Positions 1-13,600 of a DNA stretch of 64,000 nt are shown here, in pieces. The notes beneath the pieces are model-generated. The model searched no databases, was not told the DNA's origin, and saw only the letters and a list, made by a program, of their open reading frames with translations. This DNA comes from Ascaris suum (lineage: Eukaryota; Nematoda; Chromadorea; Rhabditida; Ascarididae): NCBI GenBank assembly GCA_013433145.1, contig CM024174.1, forward strand, positions 8,774,336 through 8,838,335, in the 5' to 3' direction. A program made the position numbers and the translations under genes. Numbering within the stretch: position 1 is the stretch's first letter; each line of letters begins with the position of its first letter.

Positions 1-445
1 TATAGCCGCAAAATATATCGTGTCAAAACCATGGAAATCATATTAAACATGCTTCATTCCTTCATGTTCTTCGACAGCCGAGAGTGGAAGCTATTCAGAG
101 AAAAGAGCGCATAATTAGTGGTCTTAGTGTACAACATCATCCTAGTCGGTAATCGCGTCCTCCACACTTTTCATGACGTTGCGGCAACCAAAACTTCCAT
201 TCATAATTGTTGCCGAGCTTTGCAAATGAGAGATTCCGAGGTCCGGTGCTCGAGAGATAAATTCTGTCGGAAGCAAGCTCAGTCTGTAGATGCCGAAATG
301 GCAACGTATTGATATTCGATCTGTGTGAAAGTGGAAGAATGTTTGTATCGAATATTGCAATTGAGAAGCTTAATGAAAGGGTTCTTAGGCGTTCTTTTCT
401 CCTATGAATCTTTTTCCTGCAAAGCGAAGACTGCTCACGCAAGTC
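1..445 (+). repeat. Dispersed repeat, copy cut by the window start
   Basis: This stretch aligns collinearly with about 27737-28235. Shared landmarks in order are GCCGCAAAATATATCG, a block ending CATGTTCTTC, TTTTCATGA(C/T)GTTGCGGCA, CATAATTGTTGC, TCTGTAGATGCCGAAATGGC, ATCGAATATTGCA and TGCAAAGCGA. The reverse complement of part of it is also recognisable at 25040-25290. Scattered substitutions and small indels show that the copies are old. The sequence is open for short distances on both strands, but no reading frame is preserved between copies, so I treat it as non-coding repeat. It is probably one arm of the foldback family described at 25040-27995, whose remainder would lie left of the window. 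Confidence 0.8.
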
Positions 446-3400
446 ATTCTGCAAAACGCATAGAGCATAACAAATTTTCAGGAATTGGCTTGTAATTTTG
501 TCCGCTGTACGTAAAATGAGAAAAGAAATGAAAAAAAACTTTAAAAAAGAGAGCATGTGCGAGAGAAGATGTGAAGGGGCCTCTCTTGGAATGTTTACGT
601 CCATTTAGTTTGCACCTTTGCGTTAATACTCCTAGCTAGCGGGAATTACCTGGAGTATGTTTGTTGCCGAGCTCGACCTTATTAAAATTTCAAAAATGTC
701 ATAGCTCAGAGGTCAACGGATTTGTGCGAGTCTTAGCAACAACATCAATGCAAGCCGCTGTTTTCGTAATTTCGAGCTATACGTTCAAGCGTCAAGTTTA
801 AATCGCAAATGCATTTTACGTCACTCTCAGTGGGCAGATATCGCCACATAAAGCGTTAATCTGCGAATCACCTTCATCGCTATCAAATTTGCGAGATACG
901 TGAGTTTCTATATTATCATCGTCACCAGTGATAATTTATTATTATTATCAGTTATAAGCCTGCTATGATCAACTACCAGCATCACTATCTGATGTTTTTA
1001 ATCCACCAATAGTTTTCACAGGCTTACTTGCTTTTGTGTTGTTCTTTTTGTTCTGTTTCAGCAACAATAGGCATCAGTCACCACTAACGTTTCGATGATC
1101 TTAAACAGACGAAGTTTTAATGTTGCTTCGAATAAGTAGTAACCGGAACCACTTTAAACGTGATTATATATGACTGAAAACTCGATAACAAAGCAATTCA
1201 GGATTCGAGGAAGTGTGGATGGCAAGAAGAATCATTAATATTGCTCTTTTATTTCCTAGAACTGACCAATAGCCGCTGAAGTTGCTGATCTAGAACGGTA
1301 AATGGGGAACGGAGTTTGTTATGATGTGCCTTAACCATGTTTGCTAGACACTAGTATTTATTGAAGGGCTTTCCAGGGTCATAGGTAAGTTGTCAAGGAG
1401 AGGCAAAAACAAAAAAGTACTTGTTTTAACAGTTGCCCGCACCTGACAGGAAGGAGACAGTGCAGGGATTGTTTTTTTGACGGATACAGTGTCCATTTCA
1501 GTATGCAGGACCTTGAAAAAAAATCCGTAAGGAAACACTGAGGATACTAAATGAAGTTGCAAGTGTCCACGTTGGCAATGCCGCTCCACAAAGCAACCAG
1601 CTCCATAAGTTCCCTACCGATAACAATTTAACCGTTCTTTTTGCTGTCTGAATCTCTGCAAACGATCGCTTTTCCGATGTGTCGACCGGGCGTAAAATGC
1701 GAGCCTACCGTTGCAATAATTCACCACATACTGGCTATATGATGTGGGCTATATTGGTATGGATTACTATATACTAGGGGTTATCATCGAGCAAGTTTGT
1801 GGTTCTATCAAAGCATACGCATAAATAAAACAAACTCAGCGTTCGAAAAAAACTGCATATGAGAGAAAGTCTCTGATCGTTCACCCCATTAATGAAATCT
1901 TACACACCTTCCGACAGTCCGGTCCTTCAACGTCGGAAAATATTGAAGCACGAAAAAGGTCGCAAAAATTGCTGAGCCTCACCGCGGCTCAAAACGCGTT
2001 TCACATCCATTCAAACGGTGTTTATGCATTATGGCGTATTTTTTATTTGTTGACACTTACGCCAATAAGTTCGCTACGATAAGCATAATGTGCAAAAATC
2101 ACTTTTTTTGTCTATTTCATAGTTGAAGCAGTATTTTTCCTTCACCCCTCATGGCTATTTGGCTCTCCTCCGTCTCAAAACGTTGTCAGATATCTTGCAC
2201 TCCCGTGTTTTGATTGCTTTTTGGTTTCTTCCGCTCCCGAATGTGCAATCATTGAGCGCGAGTTTTTTTTAGTGACGATCTCCCCGAACAGTAATACCTG
2301 CCCATACTAGTAATTGGTGATGTTTAGTACAGCGATTTACTGCGATAACCATGCGATGCTATGTGGTGTAATCATATATTGCAATGTGCGAATGATGTGT
2401 TGCAACGTTGCAGTGCCGTGCAATACGTTGCAATGATGTGTTGTCATGTTGCTGGGGTATGCAATAGTAACAAACAAAACGCAACAAAACAGCTTTTCAT
2501 TGTACTATAACGCAACAAAACAGAACACCACAAAGTGATTAAACGTCAACGACCACTTTTCATTTGTACTCATCTCCTCTCCCGGTTGATCATCAACAAA
2601 TGCACGTTGTGTGATATACTTCAATGTATGCAGTACTATACCTTGCTGCTAACCTCTAATAAAAGCATCAAAGTCGCATATTCTATTGAAGTGAACGATG
2701 GTGTATGAAATGCTATTAAATACGATACTAATCCAAAATGCTTGCTAGCCCGTTTTTATATCAACAAAACTACGGTAATCTGATCAAAAAAAATTGTTTA
2801 CATATATATAATATGCAAATATTTATCACGACGAGTAAAATCACAGAAAAACGCCATTGACCAGATAATATTAATAAGTGAAAATTGTTTTCTGATGATC
2901 ATTCAAACGATATTGGGAGAACAGATTATTGGAGCGAAACATTGAATCAACAATTATCCTCTGTGAAAAAAATATTCTACCTGCTGGAGAAAGGTATCTC
3001 TGAAAGAAATCCTTTCGCATCGCTTATCGATTAAAATATTTTCTCTTCTCGAAATTGTTAGGATCGGTCAAAATGCAAAATTTGTTTACAAGATTTTTGG
3101 GTGGGACGATTGTGAGGTAAAGCACCGAAATGGAAATCCCAATCGGGCATAAGAATACCGCTGACGATCGAATACACAGTTCTGAGTGAGCAAAAATTAT
3201 AGCGCATGATAGTTCACCGTTAGAAGTATTAACTCTCTTTAGCTGACAATAATAGATTTGAAAAATCAACCCGGAAAATTGGGAAATTTTGCAAAAGAAA
3301 ATTTTTTTTCAAAAACGAAAAAATATCCAAAGTTGACTAGCAATACTTTCGCATTTATTTTTCCAATGATGGCTATTTTATCACAAAAGGTGAAACAATA

Positions 3401-4173
3401 TAAGCTATTAACATCAAGATATGCCTGATACCAACTTCAAACCTATACGGGATGAAATCGTCCGCGCATTTACGGTAATTTCCGCCCATCCTGAAAATAC
3501 AAAATTTTCCTAGCCATGATGGAAAACACAAGAGATTCGCCTCATGGATTGCAAGCATCCTCCACAAAGAGGTTTTCCACATAAACTTTGATATGAATCC
3601 CATCAGCTCCCTATGCGGTTGAAGCCAGTCACCCCACAGCCAAGCAAATTATAGGTGGCCTCTTGCACACCTTGTGTTAGCACTAATAAAGGCAACAATC
3701 ATAATGACATTCAACATCGCTCATAGAGAGCAACGTGTATTGCGGTTGCCCGATTATTGAAATAATATGAAATGAGAAGAACCTCTTAGGTATCCCTCTC
3801 CCAAAAATGTTTGTAGTAAAAACAGAAAAAAAAAGGATTTACAACCCCCCCCCCCCCCCCTTACCGAAATATGATCAACAATATAAAAAAAAAATTTCGA
3901 AAAACACAAACACTAAAATTACAGAAAAAAATTGCATAAATAAATCTCACAAATGCCATATTGCTATGGCAGAATGCATTATCATAACGATCACCTTTCA
4001 GAAATTACTTTCATTGAATTTAAATATTACTATCATCATTATTTTATACCTTATTCTTCTTACTTATTGTAAGAATAAGATCAGATTTCATTCCCGTTGA
4101 TCGTTTTCATCTTCATTAGTGGTTCCGATTCCCGGTACAATACCCAAATCTGAGAGTACTTGATCGTGGACGT
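446..4173. other. Intergenic DNA without a supportable gene
   Basis: AT-rich sequence with short open frames on both strands and no recognisable protein. It contains short runs of a CAAT/GTTGCA-like motif around 2370-2460 and a poly-C tract at 3845-3860. On the minus strand, 3024-3603 has two open stretches with hydrophobic residues and acceptor-like TTTTCAG sites, but their frames could not be joined and no family was recognised. Confidence 0.6.
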
Positions 4174-5993
4174 TTAAAGTTCGGCATTTCGCAGTAGTTT
4201 TCTTTTTCGATAGTGAAAAGATTGCTCGTCGCGAATATAGGTGCCATTCGATGTAACGCAATCTGCTAAACGCAACGCATATTCTAAATTCGTTACCGCT
4301 CGGACCTCGTGCCATCAGAATCTAAGAGATCCCTGATGAAAAATATTTGCACTATAAAACGAACGAGAACAAACAACATTTTGTTCTTCTGTACTAATGA
4401 GACTTTAACGAGAATATATGGCTTGAATTATTACGGCCACTATTAACGGTGGCCACAATAAGTGCCCACTCAAAGTCAACAAAATTTCGATAACCATCTA
4501 ATCAACTGTGGTCAAATTCTTAACGGCTAATGAAAAAAGTACTCGTTACTCAACGTCGAGCAGGCTAAGCATCCCCTTGCCCAATTCATTAACCCATCAG
4601 GCAAACCTAGATGGCTCAACCTCAGCGTTCTTTCAAACCTGAACCGATATCTGAAGACGACATTAAAACAGAGACGTCTGGCTCGCAAATTGCCCCTTTT
4701 TCTCCGACTCATAACCACATCAACTGTTGTTTCAAGTCATACACAATAAACTATTATCATAAAATGACCACTTAACTACCCCAAATATAGAAACGTGTCG
4801 TTATGTCAATAAAACCTGCGATTGGTAATACATTTCAGAACACAAATATCCGTCTCGAATTTTCTTCGATAGCTGGTTTACGCGTAGAATATAATATTAC
4901 CATCAATAAAATTCTATCTATGTGAAATTCAATAATTTTCCCTCCGAAATCTCCCTCTCATTTATGAAAACAAGATCGTGTTCTCAGTTGTCTATCCCAA
5001 AAAAATATTTCAATGAAGACGCGGAGCCTAAGCAGGCTTTAAAAAGAAGCATCTCTAGCCTCAGCCTCAGGTCACACCACCACAATTGAGAGCACCACCA
5101 TTAGCCTCAGATCATTCCCATCACTACTAATTGAGCAAAAGATACAACAACTAGTTTGTACTTAAACATACAAACCGTCTGTATAATGGCATCGTTATCG
5201 ACGGGTCCTGTGAAATATTGATTCGAATGAGCTGTTGCTAAATAGACGGGCAACGGAAAGGGTTGAACTTCCTCATCCGGTTAAAATCTACCGCTTGACG
5301 CTGCAATATCCAACAATCGATCATTGATAATCTCAGAATGGAATTTCAGGTAACAACGATACCAATAAAACAAAGCATAACACTAAACGGATGATGAGTA
5401 ATGGTTTCGTCAATGCACGTTGCCACAAATGGCGCACAATGGTGCAAAAAAAACGATAAGCCAATGATAGAATTCAACTCTGAAAGACCCAATACTATGG
5501 TTCACAAGCTCCGAATTCCAGCTAAAACGGGGAGCGCAGGATACGCCACTGCTGGGCGAATTAAGGCACATACCTTTGAAGCAGTAATTCATTGCCTTCT
5601 AAACTCAACTTTTAACTCAAAAATATGGCCATAGCCTACCTTGGCCATATATATAATATGACGCATGAGATGCATAATTAAATGAATTATTTTTGAAAAT
5701 CGTTTTAAAGCTTTTTTTTGGAATTCATTTATTAGTTGATTTCTTTTTTATTCTAGTGAAATAATGTACTATAAGGTTTTCTGAGTGTAACCGCCAACTC
5801 ATGCGGGAGGTTACTAGTGAGTGAACTGACGGCCATCATTTCTGTTTTTTTTTTGCTATCGTCACGACTCCAACTTCCATAACATTCAATGAGCAGATTC
5901 ACAGTAACTCATATACTACTGAATTACGATAGGCTCATACGATACGAACCACAATAGATGATTTAACAAATATCATATATAACATCATATGCG

Positions 5994-6028
<35 letters not shown>

Positions 6029-6037
6029 TATATATAT

Positions 6038-6131
<94 letters not shown>

Positions 6132-6926
6132 AACTCATTTGACAAGACAAAACATACCACATATCCCGCCTTCTCCCTCACATCCAAATATTCAATTGTG
6201 TTCTGAATTTGTGAGTCTCGAACTTTATAGGCTAGACCCCAACATGATCCATTCTGATCTGCAACCAGTGTCACGGTACGACCAGGCTGAAATGACAGCA
6301 TAATTGCAAAGACGATAACCTTCGAAAACGGACTGCAAAGTCGGATAAGAGGTAGGCAATGCTCATCAAGAAGCATTTGGCAATGAAAAAGGGGCCCCAC
6401 TTGATGAGTACGCTAGGATCCCTCCTATTACACCAGGTCCCACTGGACAGCGGTCTGGTCAGGAAACGGAAAAAATGATGAAATTTCGGGATGGGAAGGC
6501 GGGGGGGAGTCCCTCCCCGCCACGATCCATCGCGAAGTCAAACCTGAAAAAAAAAGGATGTTTACAGCAGTAGTATCTCCTTCCATGTAGGTGGCTTAAC
6601 CAGGTTTAAGCCTTTTCACCGAAACACAAAAACTTACATCAAAAGTTCAATATTTATTTGTGAGTTTCCATTCTGAACGCTTGCCTTCCCAAAAAACTTC
6701 TAATTTTTAGCATCAACTCTTTTTTAGGTAAGGAAAGGCAAAGAACCCCTCTTTCTTCCCAACTAAGCAAATGAAATAGGAGAGCAAAAACCTTTTGCGG
6801 AGTGCCACGATGATCAGGACTAAGTTGCCAAAAACGTCTTGAGTATCCACGAACGCAGCCGGGTATGGGTTTGTCGTACGGGAAATCCGTATACCACAAC
6901 AACGAGCCATACACGAACACCCACAT
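4174..6926 (-). CDS. chac2: ChaC-family gamma-glutamylcyclotransferase (ChaC2-like), frameshifted last exon
   Basis: ChaC2 enzymes cleave glutathione in the cytosol to 5-oxoproline and Cys-Gly. Exons on the minus strand are 6792-6926, 6158-6286, 5176-5271 and 4174-4321, all joining in phase 0. The protein starts [11 protein letters not shown], the family N-terminus with the YGSL substrate loop, and continues with YSRRFWQ and DHRGTP. Exon 2 has [14 protein letters not shown] and [10 protein letters not shown], whose Glu is the expected catalytic residue. Exon 3 has [11 protein letters not shown]. Exon 4 begins with [14 protein letters not shown] then follows in another frame because of one extra A at 4293-4294. 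The corrected length would be about 168 residues, near the usual 178-185. Exon 3 lacks about 11 residues seen in relatives between REKxGY and the PF.V strand. ATG 6926 matches the family start, and an acceptor 25 bases upstream (6951/6952) suggests a spliced leader. It may be a pseudogene or an assembly error. Confidence 0.85.
5997..6128. repeat. (TA)n microsatellite in ChaC intron 2
   Basis: Nearly pure TA dinucleotides, interrupted only by a few single-base changes (around 6027, 6040 and 6083). The tract begins about 30 bases inside the intron, measured from the donor next to 6158. Open frames of alternating Tyr-Ile across it are artefacts of the repeat. Confidence 0.97.
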
Positions 6927-6951
6927 CCTGGTCACCCGCCGCCAATAATAC
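6927..6951 (-). promoter_or_regulatory. Short 5' leader and splice acceptor of the ChaC gene
   Basis: The bases just upstream of the ChaC start codon are preceded by ACATTTCAG, a strong nematode 3' splice site. No upstream coding exon is needed, because the ATG matches the family N-terminus. The site is therefore likely the acceptor for spliced-leader trans-splicing or for a non-coding first exon. RNA ends would decide this. Confidence 0.5.
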
Positions 6952-9570
6952 CTGAAATGTAGGGCATTATTTAAATCAAAGCACACCTTGACGCATTACT
7001 TGGTCTCTACAGTACCAGACAAGAAGCAACATCCCTTATAAGAATTAAGCCACACTGGAAAACGGATGGAAAGTTGCTACAATAATGAAGAAAACTCGAA
7101 ATGCTTACAAGCTACAAACTGCAAACTACACAAATAAGCACACCTCAATCGCTAAAAAGGTAGTGGCAGTTGTCGGCGTCAGCATGAAAAAGTGCCCACT
7201 TTTCAGGGAACTATTTCCATCAAATGGAGTAATCGAGTTTAGAGTACATCCAACAATCCTCGAATCCCCAATATTTACGCCTTTTCAGACTGAGAGGAAT
7301 AAAGTGGTTAAGCACATACCCCACGAACCGACCACCTCCAGCAACTGCCAAATTAAGTAATAATATCTGATAATAATACCTTTACTATTATATCCCTCAT
7401 AAACCTTTAAAAACTTGGATATTTCCAATGACGAAATATACCGATCGACGCATCTGATCAATACTGAAATTTGAATCCCACTTAATTCTTTGCAAAACTA
7501 CCGGAAAGGACAACGAAAATTTAGGCATCTTCAAAGTAAAAAATTCAAAAACGATCACATCCACATGAATGTCCTTATAAGATCCCCGGAAATTACGAGC
7601 CCGATAGGGAAGTATCCACCCAACCGGGAACAATTTCACTACATCCGAATTAAGCAATTCTTGAAAATAAGCCAACCCTCGAGGAATTGATATACTTTCC
7701 AAATTATTTGCACTCTGTATTTAGCTCCAAGCGGCGGATTCAACCAACTCTCTCACCGATAACCATCGAATTGCAACATCGATCTCGGTTTTTGCAATAT
7801 TTCGACCTTTTCGTTCTGAGCGCTTACCGAGCCCTTCATCATATTCGATATTCAATTATAAGTGCATTAAGCACGCAAAATAATATATCCAACAAGCAAT
7901 ATTTGCATATAGTTTCATTTTATCCTCATATTGCAGCAACAAGGAAATATTTAAATGATCACGTTTCTAATGAAAAAAATTAAACATTCATTCAAATATG
8001 GGGCAAATAATTCATAAAAGACCTCAAAGAGAATAAGAGCGGAAGGGGGGGGGGGGGGGGGGGGGGGGGGGGGAGGAGGGGATGAGGAGGAAAAGGAAGG
8101 AACATATATCCTTATAAGGCTTTCTGAGCACGTGTTTATAAGGCACCTCTTATGAGCAGTCAGCCGTCACAACCAAACAACTGCTCCGAATTGCGTTTTA
8201 TCAGCGCTGATCAAGCATCGGCCATGATCCCAAATGTAAAACTATGGAGCATTAAATACCGCCTGATACCTTCCCACACATTAACAGCAAAGAAATATCT
8301 AAATATAAAATTGTAATCAACGATCATTCTTGTATCTTCATGATTGTAGTGTATATTCACAGCGAAATTTGAAGTGAATTTGAGTCTTATATGCGCAAAT
8401 TTCTTAAGCTCGAATGGGAAAGCATATTAACGCAACGTCGTATCATGTATTTTTGTGTCTGTCTGCTTGTCTGATGGTTCCAATTCACGAATAATTAAAC
8501 TCACGTGTCACTTTATTTGCAAATCAAAACGTCAAGTTATATATCATCTTATTGTCGAAACAGCGCCGGAAAATACTTCAACCCTTCTTTAGATTCAGTA
8601 CTACACATCATGCGGAGTTTCAATGATTCAATGCTGATATATTCCAGCAGCGAAAAAAAATTTGCCTAAACCTAAAATTCTAAAATTTAACCACAAGGTA
8701 GGACTAATGGATATTGGAATATGATTCATACACATACGGCGGTTGGTTGTCCCTCATCTTTGTTACCGTTCTGACCGGGCAAGGTGATCCATATCCTTTC
8801 CTGCTAAATATATTTCCTGTACCCGCTCTTCCTTCTATTTTCCACCTCATCAACCCATCTCTTCTTCCCCCCCCCCCCAAAAAAAAGGGTTTTTGGAAAT
8901 GGAGAACAGACGACATCTCCCCAAGATCCAGTCTGTTTTCCACTGAAGGTAATCCCTTGCATTACTTCCTAAAACCCCTACGTTAGAAGATGGAAATTTT
9001 TGGGAGGAAGAATGGTATTCTGCAATACTAACCTTTTTTTGATATACTACTCTCCGTGAAACTAAATCCATAACAAAAAGAAAAGTGAAACACATTATGA
9101 ATAAGTAACAATGCAAATTTTAATCTTATACAAACATATGGATGGAATATGCAAACCATAATTCCTTCCAACATTACGGTCATATATGAGAAGTAACAAA
9201 TACCAAAAAAGGTAATGGAGAAGACCGTATACAAAGGACGAGAATAGAATATTTTCAAGAAAATTCTGGGAAAAACTCTGAAAAAAAAATCTGCCCAAGC
9301 AGGAAAAAAAAATTCTGGGAATTCAAGGGATTCCTATCATCGCGCTAGTTACAGCAACTGGCAGAGAATTGATAGACTTTATGGACTTTTTTTTGCGGCT
9401 TTCCGCAGTCTTGCAAGAAAAAACACTCTCAACCGCTGATCAATTTCAAGAATCGTGACAAATTCCATCATCCCATATGAAAATAGCTTTTAGGTCATTG
9501 TGTGATACCTAATTTCCTTCAGGTATAGGTGTCACTTGATTACAGACGCATCGACCGGATTCGATTAACT

Positions 9571-9708
9571 AAGCTATTGGATAGCAAATTATGGGACAAT
9601 ATATTAAATCTCCTGGTATGGGACGGTATAAACTATTGGATACCAAACTATGAGAGTATGTACGGAACCTCCTGGTATGGGACCGTATGAATTACTGGAT
9701 ACCAAAGT
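9571..9708. repeat. Tandem repeat, 60-base unit, about 2.3 copies
   Basis: Units start at 9571, 9631 and 9691. Each begins with a form of (A)CTATTGGATA(C/G)CAAA and carries CTCCTGGTATGGGAC(G/C)GTAT about 40 bases further on. The spacing is exactly 60 bases. The third copy is incomplete. No coding potential is seen. Confidence 0.8.
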
Positions 9709-10412
9709 GCCAAACTAAGCCATGAAGTATCTCGAGTGTAACACAAATCCATATTAGCTAGTGACTTTATGTCAACCAATACTGAATATCTCATCGTTCG
9801 TATCGAATAAACAACAATCTTCTTGCTGCTTATTGCATTACACTTGAATTCTCAATACTACTAATTATAAAGTAATATTCCTTTCTATCATCAAAAATCA
9901 ATTCAATATTTTCTAAAGTAATCAATAAATGAAATCACCTCAGCTCATTAACGAAATATCTCTGCGATTTACGAAAATTTTTTCATTTCAAATTCTCAAC
10001 GACGGTCGTTTATTTTTCTTCTTCCAATTATGCTTATAAATGAAATACTAAAATGTATTTCTACTATCTTTCAATGGACCGCAGTCGGATGAAATGGCCA
10101 TTTCAAAATATAATCCTCTATTTCGATTTGAAATTCTTTACACACTTCAAATAACTCTCTCCTCTTATATGTCACCTCCAACATTTCCACTCTTATTACC
10201 TCCAAATCATTTGAGTAATAATAAATTATTCAATAATAAAAATCATCTATGCTTTTTTAAACTCCATTTTACGTTAATAACGGAGATCTTATTGATATAA
10301 AACCCGATAATATATATGTCCACCAAAGATAAAATAATCTAGACAATATAACGAAGAGAAAAAAATGGTGCAATTCATTGCATGTATTTAATTAATCAAC
10401 TCAATCGCTAGT

Positions 10413-10614
<202 letters not shown>

Positions 10615-13600
10615 TCCGCAGTTGCGGCGGTTTCCGCATTCTGTCCGAATGGAAGCTTCGACATCGTTGGTGGACATAAAATTCGCATGAATAAGAAATG
10701 CTCCATAGGGAGACGGTGGTGACCCACTTTTGAAGGCACATTGTACAATTCATAAAAAACAGCGTTGCAGCTATGACAGCTGAAGCAAGGCGATCTGTTG
10801 CAAGATCCTTCGATCATCCCATTATATTGCTTCATTTGTGTATACGCAACAGACTCATGAAAGCATCCGTTGCTGTTGTTTTTAATTTAGGTCTCATAAA
10901 TTTGTTGCGCAAGAGGAGAAGGCGCGGTGAGAAGGAAGGGTAGAGAAGAGAAGAAGAAAGAAGAAAGGAGATGGACAAGGACGATAGGCAGGAAGAAAGA
11001 AGTTGGAAGAGGAAGCTGCAGTCAAACCATTCTTGAAGCGGTTAAAAAGTATGACGTCGTAAGCATAGCAAATCCCTTAGCACTGATACTTGCAGCTAAT
11101 GGCTACTATACTAAACGATCACCGAATCATATCGTCCTTCATATACGCCTTGTGCAAATTATCTTTAAGTGATGAGCAAGCGCTAAACTATATGTGTAAT
11201 CAGACAGCTAATTAGACCTCAATTAGGACAGTTGCGCCGCATATGCTTATGTCCATCGAAAAATCTTTTCTTCATTCTTCAGTATAAATACAAAATACAA
11301 AATGCCCTAATAATATATAAATGAATTGAACAGTAGATAGTCCACGAGAAATAGCAAAAATCACAGAACGTTGATGAAAGAAAAGAAAAAGCGTAAATTT
11401 CTTAGGACTTGCAGATGTCGTTGATGACCATTCAAATGCTGCGATATTGCGGTCGAAGAAAAACCAGAATGAGGACAACCTATTCTGCGTTATCGTATAT
11501 CGGGGCATTTTGTTCGCATCATCGATACAAATTAACGAATCCCATTATTCCTACTTACCTATTTGGGCAAAAAGCAAAAATTGCGCAAATAATTCATTCA
11601 TGGAACTCAGACGATCTGGGTAACTTTTTTCTCTAACGACCTTCGTTTCGTTCACAATAAAACAAAGTCCAATTTGATATCGTCAATTTGATCTATCATA
11701 TCGTCATATCGTCTATTCGATCATATCGTCTATGCTTTGTACTGGTGGAATAGAGAAAAGTTTTGAAAAAAGGTACTAGAGCACACCAAAAACGGCGAGC
11801 TGCATCGTATAATGCTTGAATCATTGAGAACGTAGTTTGATGACGTCAGACATTTCTAACCGGGTGACACCACGAATAATTCAGAAGCCGTTCAAAATAC
11901 TAATAGTGCATAAATAAAGAATTTCTTCGGCGGTAATGGTGGCCCCTCAAGAACTCCGTGCACACAGTCATTTTCGGAGGGGAATTTGGCTCAAGTAAAA
12001 GCAACAAGTAGGCAATTTTGTATGAAACAACGGGTAGATCTTTTTTACCCTAATTCCCGACGCCCGCAGGACTTATTTTACCTCTTCGTGAACAACAGTT
12101 TTTTTTTTTTTTTAAACTAAAGGCGAATGGCACCTCCATCCCACCCATTTCAATCTGTCTTCTCTTACAGACATACGCGTGCTATGCACTTGATAACCGT
12201 CTTTCGGATGTAGACTTCCTCGACAGTAAAACGCAACGAATGAATGACTTATCACTTTCTCGAAAGCCTGAATAATTCTTCTCCTTCCCCCTCTCATCCA
12301 CCGATCGATCGAATCTTACTCAGTATTAAAGTGCCTCCGCCGTTCTTTGAGTGTGGACAAGACTTGTATAGAGGATTCGCAGTTTGCATTGCAAATCCAC
12401 CAGCTCGTATGGCTAAGGGCATAATTTCTCGGCTGCCTTATGCGGCCTGAATCATCGCAAATGTTTCAACATCAATTAAGAAAGGTAGGTTTGTTTAATC
12501 GCGCAGAAAGGACACTTTATGCGCTCAACAATTCGAGGGAGTTGCAATTTGGTCAGTTTCCAGCCGTTTCCAATTTTTTGACCTAACGCTAGTTTTATGG
12601 ATACGACTCATATCAGATCACAGAGAGAAAAGGTTTTCTGTAACTATAATTACCTGGGCGAGTGCCACGCAACGGCTGACACGCATCCTTACTTCTGAAG
12701 CGAAATCACGACGATCTCAGATCATCCGGTCGTCGTAGGTCGTATCTTTCCTCCCAATGAAAGGAATCTCATGACCGATATGAACAACAGTTGTATCAAA
12801 AAGAGAGTGGCAGATAGATGGGCTCCCAGTGCTCAGGACCATCGTATCTTCCTTCACGACATGGAAAAAAACCTAATTTGTGGATTCTTTTATTGACTCT
12901 TAGCTGACTGTTCACCATTTCAAACAGGACTGTCAGTGATTCTCGCACCATCCTATAAAAGACCTTCACTAGGATATATATTTGCTCCTTTCTTGACCTT
13001 TCGAAGCATAAAGAATCCCTGTTAATTTTAGAACAATCTTCAAATAAAAACTTGCCCCCCCCCCCTTGTTCAAGTGAATTCAAGTGACTCTACACCACAA
13101 AAACACTAGCAAACTTCTGAACATCCTGTCTCAAGAACGATTCTCGTGCATTCTATTAATTCCACCCCACCTTCCCCCCCCCCCCCCCCCATTAAAAAAG
13201 TCACACTTGAGCCATACTTCAGAGTAAATCCTCAAGAATGAAGGCACAAAGTCGGCGTGCTAATACCATCTCTTATAAAGAAAGCTATCCATATTCTTAT
13301 GTGTTTCGTTGAATAACCTGTAAGATGACGCATATTGTCGTGAAGTTCACAATCATACCACCCAATGGATCGCGAATGAAGCGACGTCCTTCATTCCTTG
13401 ATTCTCCTCTCCTCCGCCAAATGAAATTTTTTCATTTACTTCCATTTATTAGCAAATAATGAACAATAATACAGCATAATTGCACAGTTCGGAGGGAGCG
13501 GAGAAAGCGGAAGGGGCGGCAGAAAGAATCAAAGAATCTCCACGATATACCTCTGAATGAAGAAGTAATCGAAATTAACTGCAGTTGCCTCAGTGTTTCA

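Noticed and set aside
3024..3603. Possible membrane-protein exons on the minus strand
   Set aside because: Hydrophobic stretches and some TTTTCAG sites are present, but frames could not be joined and no family pattern was seen.
5935..6400. Minus-strand frames with long Tyr-Ile repeats
   Set aside because: The Tyr-Ile part is the TA microsatellite within ChaC intron 2. Only 6158-6286 is a real exon.
7397..7702. Minus-strand open frame of 101 codons
   Set aside because: No intron structure, no domain and an overlapping plus-strand frame; most likely chance.
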